Positions 13,568-18,498 of a stretch of 18,498 bases of DNA are shown one piece after another. The stretch lies in assembly GCA_000431815.1 (NCBI GenBank), contig FR889252.1, positions 40,473 to 58,970 on the forward strand, written 5' to 3'. Origin of the DNA: Butyrivibrio sp. CAG:318. Its GTDB lineage: Bacteria; Bacillota; Clostridia; Lachnospirales; Lachnospiraceae. The translations under genes and the position numbers were made by a program. Within the stretch, counting starts at the first letter, position 1, and each line of letters begins with the position of its first letter. Below the pieces are notes generated by a model that searched no databases, was not told where the DNA came from, and saw only the letters and a program-made list of their open reading frames with translations.

Positions 13568-13918
13568 TCATCGCATCATAAGCTTTTCCCTTCTAAGTTC
13601 CCTGACCAGCTGCTCAAGTCCCCAATCCGCATTGGTCGGTGTAAGCACCGCTTTGTAATCCACATTAACACCACTGCGTCTCAATTCAAAAAGCGCCTTA
13701 TCAAGCCTCTTATCCCTGAGTCCGCACATAACGACAATGCTCTCTCCAAATGGTGCTCCGGCCGGCTTCGCTGATGCGTTTCCCGACGCAAGTTCCCCCA
13801 GTGTGCATCCATAAAATTCAGGTTTAACTATATCAGTTCTTATTCTCAGCCTTACAAAAACATCATTTATTTTTTTAATGTCCGTATCATTTATATTAAT
13901 CAATAAAATTTTTTCCAT
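13568..13918 (-). CDS. DUF3783 family protein
   Basis: A 116-aa cytoplasmic protein of unknown function. It has an N-terminal strand (MEKILLININ), a central ESIVVMCGLRDKRLDKALFELR segment (split here: ESIVVMCGL, then DKRLDKALFELR) and the C-terminal pattern YKAVLTPTNADW followed by L..LVREL, which matches DUF3783. Start 13918 has GGAG 7 nt upstream. It is 48 nt after the GntR gene and is probably the last gene of the lrgAB transcript. Nothing in the sequence shows a link between its role and LrgAB. Confidence 0.75.
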   Translation of the reverse strand: MEKILLININDTDIKKINDVFVRLRIRTDIVKPEFYGCTLGELASGNASAKPAGAPFGESIVVMCGLRDKRLDKALFELRRSGVNVDYKAVLTPTNADWGLEQLVRELRREKLMMR

Positions 13919-13966
13919 AATACATCTCCAATTACATATTATAAATTTCCGGGGCATTATTATTTT

Positions 13967-14629
13967 CTATTTAAGAAGTTCTTCTATGAGTTCATAATGT
14001 TTCTCAATTGCTTGCATTGCCTTACGAGGTTTATCTTCTATGATATTGTTAAACATATCCTTATGGCATTGCATAAGTTTTGCACGATTCTTAACATCTA
14101 TTTTCTGAATCACATAATCAATCCATTCGCTGTAAAGGTCAGCCACGGCATCCATCATGACCTCCCATAATTTATTCCCGGTTGCCTTTACCAGTGCATT
14201 GTGGAAATCACGGTCCGCCTTTGCGAGCTCTTCACCAGAAAGACCGTCCATGGCACGAAGTGTGTCCTTGATTCTGTTTTTCATCTCTTCAGAAGGAGGG
14301 TTGGATATAAGACTGCTGCATACTGCTTTTTCCATATCCCGGCGGAATTTGCATACTTCCTGCCTGGATATCGTATTAAGTGCCATCATCATGATGATCA
14401 TATTCCGGATAGCACCTGAAGCATTGCCCGACACGAAGTTGCCTGAGCCCTGTCTGCTCTCAATCATTCCCATGCCGCTAAGTATGCTCAAAGCCTCTCT
14501 TGCTTTATTACGGCCTATTCCAAGTTCTGCCGCTATCGCTCTCTCCGTCGGAAGTTTATCTCCGACTTTGAGCGTACCGTCCTTCATCAATCCGAATATA
14601 TATTCAATTGCAACATCATACTCTGCCAT
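13967..14629 (-). CDS. GntR-family regulator, FadR/FCD subgroup
   Basis: A 220-aa transcription factor. The N-terminal winged helix (about 5-72) has the GntR pattern KLPTERAIAAELGIGRNKAREAL and GSGNFV. The C-terminal FCD ligand domain (about 85-215) has the metal-binding set Asp139-x3-His143, His189 and His211, typical of FCD proteins that bind small carboxylates. GGAG lies 5 nt upstream of the ATG. It follows lrgB by 12 nt in the same operon. Two ATTGGTnnTACCAAT-type boxes at the operon's start match the operator class of PdhR/LldR-like FCD regulators, so autoregulation together with lrgAB is likely. Pyruvate or lactate is the inferred ligand. Confidence 0.9.
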   Translation of the reverse strand: MAEYDVAIEYIFGLMKDGTLKVGDKLPTERAIAAELGIGRNKAREALSILSGMGMIESRQGSGNFVSGNASGAIRNMIIMMMALNTISRQEVCKFRRDMEKAVCSSLISNPPSEEMKNRIKDTLRAMDGLSGEELAKADRDFHNALVKATGNKLWEVMMDAVADLYSEWIDYVIQKIDVKNRAKLMQCHKDMFNNIIEDKPRKAMQAIEKHYELIEELLK

Positions 14630-14641
14630 GTCCGCTCCAAT

Positions 14642-15334
14642 CTATATAAAATGCGCAAAAATACTTGCACCTACAACAGTGAGAATGCCGCTTACCGCTA
14701 TTGAAAGGCTGCTCATTGCACCCTCAACCTCACCAAGCTCCATAGCTTTAGCCGTTCCTATTGCATGCGATGCCGAGCCGAAAGCGATTCCTTTGGAAAT
14801 CGGTTCTGTTATCCTGAAGATTTTGCATATAAGCTCGCCAAAAATATTACCGAGGACTCCGGTAACTATTATTACCGCAACCGTTATGGTGACATATCCG
14901 CCAAGTTCCTCCGAAACGCCCATTCCGATAGCTGTTGTGATGGATTTCGGAAGCATTGTGACATACTCTGCATGCGACAGATGCATTATAAGTGACAATA
15001 CCAGAACCGTTGTAAGGCTTGTAAGCACGCCGGCCGTAATTCCAAGCATAACTGCTTTTACATTATGTTTAAGCAGCTCCCACTGCTCATAGAGCGGGAT
15101 AGCAAGACACACCGTAGCCGGAGTCAGAAACCAGCTTAAATAATCTGCACCCTGCGCATACACATCATAATCAATATCGGCAATAACAAGCATTATTATT
15201 GTAAGCACTATTGATATAAGGAGCGGATTAAAAATAGCAAGTTTGAATTTTTTCTTGAGCAGTGCGCCTATAATATAAGCCAACAGGCTTACCGTAACGC
15301 CTGCAAACATTGAAGTTTCCGTAAATTCACTCAT
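14642..15334 (-). CDS. lrgB: LrgB/CidB family membrane protein
   Basis: Large subunit of the LrgA-LrgB pair. The family was first described as anti-holin/murein hydrolase control. In Bacillus (PftB) and streptococci it moves pyruvate across the membrane. The 230-aa product has about seven hydrophobic segments and LrgB landmarks: FNPLL near residue 35, DYLSWFLTPATVCLAIPLYEQ split across about 62-84, PKSITTAIGMGVSEELGG split across 129-146, and the AFGSASHAIGTAKAMELGE stretch at about 185-203. GAGAGGAG lies 8 nt upstream. It overlaps lrgA by 8 nt, so the two are translationally coupled. Confidence 0.93.
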   Translation of the reverse strand: MSEFTETSMFAGVTVSLLAYIIGALLKKKFKLAIFNPLLISIVLTIIMLVIADIDYDVYAQGADYLSWFLTPATVCLAIPLYEQWELLKHNVKAVMLGITAGVLTSLTTVLVLSLIMHLSHAEYVTMLPKSITTAIGMGVSEELGGYVTITVAVIIVTGVLGNIFGELICKIFRITEPISKGIAFGSASHAIGTAKAMELGEVEGAMSSLSIAVSGILTVVGASIFAHFI

Positions 15335-15704
15335 TGTCCGCGCTCCTCTCTTTCTTCTTCCGGTCCATGCGGATAATCGTCTGGGAAATTCTGCCCGACG
15401 CCGCCATAACGGTAACTACGGTTACCACCGTTATAATGCTTACCGGGATAATCATCGGTTTAAGCACGCCCCATGATGCCATGAGCCCGACACCTGCCGG
15501 AATAAACATAACCGGCATTATCTCTATCATAAATTTGCCTGCATCCTTAACCGCATCAAGTTTGATAAGACCGGTCATGAGTCCGGCAAACATAATTACC
15601 ATACCATATATGCTGGCCGGTACGGGCAGCGGAAGCAGGTAATGTAAGAGTTCCCCGACAAGGGAAATCGCAATAATAACAAGAAACTGCTTAATGTACT
15701 TCAT
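15327..15704 (-). CDS. lrgA: LrgA/CidA family membrane protein
   Basis: Small holin-like partner of LrgB. The 125-aa product has four hydrophobic segments and the family signature GELLHYLLPLPVPASIYGM (about 18-36), then PVMFIPAGVGLM. It ends in a basic tail. The start at 15704 (MKYIKQF) has a weak GGAAAG/AGAAG upstream. The frame back to 15758 runs into the operator and is not coding. It heads the transcript lrgA-lrgB-gntR-DUF3783. Confidence 0.92.
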   Translation of the reverse strand: MKYIKQFLVIIAISLVGELLHYLLPLPVPASIYGMVIMFAGLMTGLIKLDAVKDAGKFMIEIMPVMFIPAGVGLMASWGVLKPMIIPVSIITVVTVVTVMAASGRISQTIIRMDRKKKERSADNE

Positions 15705-15729
15705 CTTATTCTTCTTTCCGTATGCAAAA

Positions 15730-15759
15730 ATTGGTAGTACCAATATTGGTACTACCAAT
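15730..15759 (-). promoter_or_regulatory. Double PdhR-like operator of lrgAB-gntR
   Basis: Two perfectly abutting 15-bp palindromes, ATTGGTAGTACCAAT (15730-15744) and ATTGGTACTACCAAT (15745-15759), which together form one perfect 30-bp inverted repeat. They lie directly downstream of the -10 and cover the predicted start and early leader. This is a repressing position, and the FCD-type GntR regulator is encoded in the same operon. Confidence 0.85.
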
Positions 15760-15760
15760 C

Positions 15761-15789
15761 AGTATATTCATTCATGCAATTCGTGTCAA
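15761..15789 (-). promoter_or_regulatory. Promoter of lrgA-lrgB-gntR
   Basis: Minus-strand TTGACA (15789-15784), 17 bp, TATACT (15766-15761). The start near 15754 falls inside the double operator. Confidence 0.8.
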
Positions 15790-15845
15790 TTGTGTTTTTA
15801 TCTAAAATCGATGCTCAATAATCCGGCAAATCCGTCATATTTTAA

Positions 15846-16577
15846 TTATACGAGTGCTTTGTTCTTCTCGTAAACGCCCTCCATGATTTTCTGGACATAT
15901 GCAGCAACGTGCTTCTTATCTTCCTTATCAAGGAGCTTTATATCAACCGGTTCGCAGAATTCTATGACGGTATGCGTTTTCCTGATCCACGGCATATGTT
16001 TCTCAAGACATTCTCCCGTGTTATTCTGCACCATCGGAATGATGAGGCACCCCGACTTCTCGGCGAACTTTAAGCTTCCCTCCTTAAACGGAAGCATTCC
16101 ATCCTCAAACGTATTACGCGTTCCCTCCGGGAATATAACAATTGATATTCCTCTCTTAATGTATTCAATTCCCTGCATGATTGTCTTGAGACCTTCCTTG
16201 AGATTGTCGCGGTCAAGGAAAAGACAGTACACAAATCTCATCCATGTTCTCAGAAGCGGAACTTTCTCTATTTCTTTCTTGGCAACAAATCCGGTAAGAT
16301 TAGGCATCATGGAGTATGATATTACAACATCATAAAAACTCTTGTGATTACCCACGAAAAGCACCGGTTTATCCTTAGGTATATTCTCAAATCCTATAAC
16401 CATCGTCTTGGTTCCAGAGAAAAACAATATTCCCTTGAATCCGAACTGCACTATCCTGAGAGAACTTATATCCCTGGCATGCGGATTAATTTTACCGATA
16501 ATCCATTCAATCCCGAAAATCGGTATACTGACAATAAAATATAATAACAGAAATAACATTACCAAAATCAGTCTCAT
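15846..16577 (-). CDS. plsC: 1-acyl-glycerol-3-phosphate acyltransferase (PlsC family)
   Basis: Membrane acyltransferase that makes phosphatidic acid from lysophosphatidic acid. An N-terminal hydrophobic segment (about 2-25) and a second hydrophobic stretch precede the catalytic motifs: NHKSFYD (77-83, the HX4D box), a GFVAKKE region, FPEGTRN (149-155) and LPFKEGS (162-168). The 243-aa length is usual. Start 16577 has GGAAGGA 6 nt upstream. It is transcribed alone and diverges from the gene at 16729. Confidence 0.92.
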   Translation of the reverse strand: MRLILVMLFLLLYFIVSIPIFGIEWIIGKINPHARDISSLRIVQFGFKGILFFSGTKTMVIGFENIPKDKPVLFVGNHKSFYDVVISYSMMPNLTGFVAKKEIEKVPLLRTWMRFVYCLFLDRDNLKEGLKTIMQGIEYIKRGISIVIFPEGTRNTFEDGMLPFKEGSLKFAEKSGCLIIPMVQNNTGECLEKHMPWIRKTHTVIEFCEPVDIKLLDKEDKKHVAAYVQKIMEGVYEKNKALV

Positions 16578-16633
16578 AATAATTCCTTCCTTTACCGGCA
16601 CATGATATATAATCTGTGCGCACTTGTCTTTTA

Positions 16634-16661
16634 ATTATATCAGATTTACGCAGATTTGCAA
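16634..16661 (-). promoter_or_regulatory. plsC promoter
   Basis: Minus-strand TTGCAA (16661-16656), 16 bp, TATAAT (16639-16634). The divergent promoter for the 16729 gene begins 8 bp away. Confidence 0.55.
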
Positions 16662-16668
16662 TTAATGT

Positions 16669-16697
16669 TTGTACTTGCCGTTTCTTTATGCTATAAT
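16669..16697 (+). promoter_or_regulatory. Promoter of the 16729 membrane protein
   Basis: TTGTAC (16669-16674), 17 bp, TATAAT (16692-16697) preceded by TGC, an extended -10. Confidence 0.65.
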
Positions 16698-16728
16698 TCA
16701 TTTTAAGAAAATAAGGAGGACTTAAGAT

Positions 16729-17229
16729 ATGCCATTAGCACTTAAAATAGTACTTATCGTTCTGGCTGTGGTTCTCGTTCTTTTCATCGTACTTATCATC
16801 GTAGGCCGTAAGATGCAGAAGAAGCAGGAGGCTTCACAAGCTGATATAGAAGCGGCATCGCAGATTCTATCGATGTTAGTCATTGATAAGAAGCGTATGA
16901 AAATAACGGAAGCTAACCTGCCTAAGGTTATCACAGAACAGATTCCTAAATATATGAAGTTAGCCAAGATGCCTATCGTCAAAGCCAAGATTGGTCCTAA
17001 GGTTATGACCCTTATAGCTGATGTCAAGGTATTCGACGCACTTCCGGTTAAGATGGAATCCAAGGTTAAAGTAAGCGGTATTTACATTACCGAAATCATC
17101 AGCACCAGAGGTAAGGTAACCGTTCAGCCTAAGAAGAAAGGTTTCAGGGCAAAGCTCGCCGAGAAAGCCGCCAAGGCCCAGGCCGAAGCCACCAAGGCTA
17201 AAGCACCTGCCAAATCCAAAAAGAAATAA
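16729..17229 (+). CDS. Single-pass membrane protein of unknown function
   Basis: A 166-aa protein I do not recognise as a named family. It starts with a long hydrophobic helix (about 4-27) ending GRKMQKK, so it is probably anchored with the rest in the cytoplasm. A helical segment (QADIEAASQILSMLVIDKKR, about 37-56) leads to a strand-rich middle with ITEANLPKVITEQIPKYMKL and PKVMTLIADVKVFDALPV. The tail (about 140-166) is a Lys/Ala-rich helix that could bind nucleic acid or acidic lipid. GGAGG is 9 nt upstream of the ATG. Its own promoter and terminator flank it, so it is monocistronic. It diverges from plsC, which does not by itself tie it to lipid synthesis. Confidence 0.75.
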   Translation: MPLALKIVLIVLAVVLVLFIVLIIVGRKMQKKQEASQADIEAASQILSMLVIDKKRMKITEANLPKVITEQIPKYMKLAKMPIVKAKIGPKVMTLIADVKVFDALPVKMESKVKVSGIYITEIISTRGKVTVQPKKKGFRAKLAEKAAKAQAEATKAKAPAKSKKK

Positions 17230-17242
17230 TTACAGAATCCAT

Positions 17243-17275
17243 TAGAACGCTGTTTATTGCAGCGTTCTATTTTTA
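17243..17275 (+). terminator. Terminator after the 16729 gene
   Basis: TAGAACGCTG (17243-17252) and CAGCGTTCTA (17260-17269) form a perfect 10-bp stem with a 7-nt loop, followed by a run of five T. Confidence 0.92.
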
Positions 17276-17291
17276 TGCTCAGATAACCGGT

Positions 17292-17350
17292 TTTGTAACA
17301 AATTTGTAACAATTTTTTATTTGACACCTCCGCAATCGGGTGGATATAAT
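17292..17350 (+). promoter_or_regulatory. Lipoprotein promoter with tandem 11-bp upstream repeats
   Basis: TTGACA (17321-17326), 18 bp, TATAAT (17345-17350). Just upstream are two direct repeats, TTTGTAACAAA (17292-17302) and TTTGTAACAAT (17303-17313), with an exact 11-bp period. That spacing is usual for OmpR/PhoB-type response-regulator sites close to the -35. Confidence 0.65.
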
Positions 17351-17398
17351 ATAGATAACAATTTTATGAGTGCACATAAATAATCACGAGGAGGTAAT

Positions 17399-18277
17399 AT
17401 GCGTAATTTCATATGTATACTTATTGCAACGGTATTGGTTTTTTCATTGACCGGTTGTTCTTCTTCAAATAACAGTAAGGATATCGCTCCCTCTGTAACA
17501 TATCCCGATGACATCGAAGAAACCATGCCCGACAGTAAGATCAGCACATCCATATTATACACACCGTACGATGATTCCCTGCGCGATTATCCTATCCCAT
17601 GGACATTTGATGACTGGACGGATGATAACGGAAATATCGCGATACCGTATGAAATGGATTTTGTAAACGACTACCAGCTTGAGCGTTATTATATTCCACT
17701 TAAGGCTGCCAACAAAGCGCCCTCAAGCCTCCTGCTTCAGACAGTTAAGGATTCCCTCTGGGGACTTCTCGGTCCGATGGGTGCTTCCTATGAACCGGAT
17801 ACCTCTGTATTTCACTCCCATAAATGTCTGAGCCAGAGCATCGCAGCTTCAGTTCTGTTTACGAGAAATGATATGGCCGTTACTCTGTACAACGACTATA
17901 TGACGGACGGCATTCATTATGCTGTCTATGAGGATTCGGGATACATGTGTGACCGTATGACCCTTAACACATATTTTGAGGAAGCATGGCTTGGAAGTAA
18001 TCTGGCATATGAACAGCTTGATGACAACCGGCGTATGAATATAATAAATAAGGCCTGTATAACAGCACAATACGTTGTAGACAATAATACAGCGGGCACT
18101 CCGCTTCCTGTCCCTGCTTTCTGGGATACCATCGCAGAAGAACAGAAGCAGTCCGGGAGCTTATGGTACGATTACATAATGCAGAACACCACATTAGAAA
18201 CAACCAAATGGCTTGATATGGATTGGACTAAAGTATCTCACAACCCATATCGCACAAACACACAGAAGGGAGATTGA
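17399..18277 (+). CDS. Lipoprotein of unknown function
   Basis: A 292-aa exported lipoprotein: signal peptide with lipobox LTGC (Cys20), a Ser/Asn-rich linker, then an acidic, aromatic-rich domain (about 45-285). I recognise no family. The start of the domain (ILYTPYDDSLRDYPIPW, about 53-69) resembles the matching part of the next gene, suggesting a duplicated pair. Three Cys occur after the lipobox (around residues 143, 183 and 221). The start has GAGGAGG 4 nt upstream. The next gene begins 4 nt after the stop, so the two form an operon. Confidence 0.82.
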   Translation: MRNFICILIATVLVFSLTGCSSSNNSKDIAPSVTYPDDIEETMPDSKISTSILYTPYDDSLRDYPIPWTFDDWTDDNGNIAIPYEMDFVNDYQLERYYIPLKAANKAPSSLLLQTVKDSLWGLLGPMGASYEPDTSVFHSHKCLSQSIAASVLFTRNDMAVTLYNDYMTDGIHYAVYEDSGYMCDRMTLNTYFEEAWLGSNLAYEQLDDNRRMNIINKACITAQYVVDNNTAGTPLPVPAFWDTIAEEQKQSGSLWYDYIMQNTTLETTKWLDMDWTKVSHNPYRTNTQKGD

Positions 18278-18281
18278 TACT

Positions 18282-18498
18282 ATGAAGAAACAAATAATTA
18301 TTTCACTGATGGCCGTTGTTATTACAGTCACTGTCTTAAACGGATGTCAGAAGCGCGGCTACGTTGCCACCCCGGAGGCTACGACAGAATCCGTAACGGA
18401 AGCCGCGACATTGCCGGAGCGTATGTCACCGGAGAGCGGGACCGTCATCTACTCCGCTTACGCCGACTACAGGGATCTGTATAATTTTGAACCGCTCT
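18282..18498 (+). CDS. Second lipoprotein, 3' end beyond the window
   Basis: The frame is open from the ATG at 18282 to the window edge (72 codons). It starts MKKQIIISLMAVVITVTVL and then NGC (Cys22), a signal peptide with a slightly unusual lipobox (Asn at -2). A Thr/Glu/Ala-rich linker follows, then VIYSAYADYRDLYNFE, similar in position and pattern to the upstream lipoprotein. GGGAG lies 9 nt upstream. It is probably a paralogue of its neighbour in the same operon. Confidence 0.8.
   Translation, partial: MKKQIIISLMAVVITVTVLNGCQKRGYVATPEATTESVTEAATLPERMSPESGTVIYSAYADYRDLYNFEPL

Noticed and set aside
14157..15092. 311-codon plus-strand frame across gntR and lrgB
   Set aside because: It is antisense to two well-recognised genes, has no ribosome binding site and has a Ser/Pro/Ile-rich composition typical of shadow frames.

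Overview
The window reads as chromosomal DNA of a low-GC Clostridia member, most likely a Lachnospiraceae species. The evidence is a Clostridia-type hup-rqcP-yabP-yabQ-divIC-spoIIE block, a type III pantothenate kinase paired with an ECF transporter subunit, PerR with a reverse rubrerythrin (anaerobe peroxide defence), TTG starts, strong AGGAGG ribosome binding sites, and many small lipoproteins. The genus cannot be fixed from the sequence alone. I see no rRNA, tRNA, CRISPR array, transposase or phage gene.

Left part (1-10292, all minus strand). Reading right to left: a lipoprotein apbE flavin transferase coupled to a SpoVK/CbbX-type AAA+ ATPase; a secreted trigger-factor-like lipoprotein followed by a PAS/GAF protein with two degenerate GGDEF domains; panT-like transporter and coaX; hup and rqcP, separated by a terminator; yabP-yabQ-divIC behind a candidate sigma-E promoter; then spoIIE, isolated by a terminator and driven by a promoter with Spo0A boxes and a 21-bp spacer. 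This SpoIIE encodes only the regulatory and PP2C phosphatase part. The usual multi-spanning membrane domain is absent.

Middle (10293-12142). perR and reverse rubrerythrin run on the plus strand and share an operator of consensus AGTAATnATTACT. perR diverges from apbE through overlapping promoters. Downstream of rubrerythrin is a 2.2-copy, roughly 114-bp tandem repeat whose units each start with a terminator hairpin, then an AT-rich stretch with inverted repeats and no convincing gene.

Right part (12143-18498). A minus-strand unit carries lrgA-lrgB, a FadR/FCD-type GntR regulator and a DUF3783 protein, behind two abutting PdhR-like operator boxes placed at the transcription start. This suggests a pyruvate-responsive LrgAB transporter. 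Next on the same strand, from its own promoter, is a two-gene unit: a small secreted CHAT/caspase-like (clan CD) cysteine peptidase and a membrane-anchored protein with a possible PepSY-like C-terminus. This pair is the best candidate here for an undescribed system. plsC diverges from a conserved-looking single-pass membrane protein, and two adjacent lipoproteins that look related run off the right edge.
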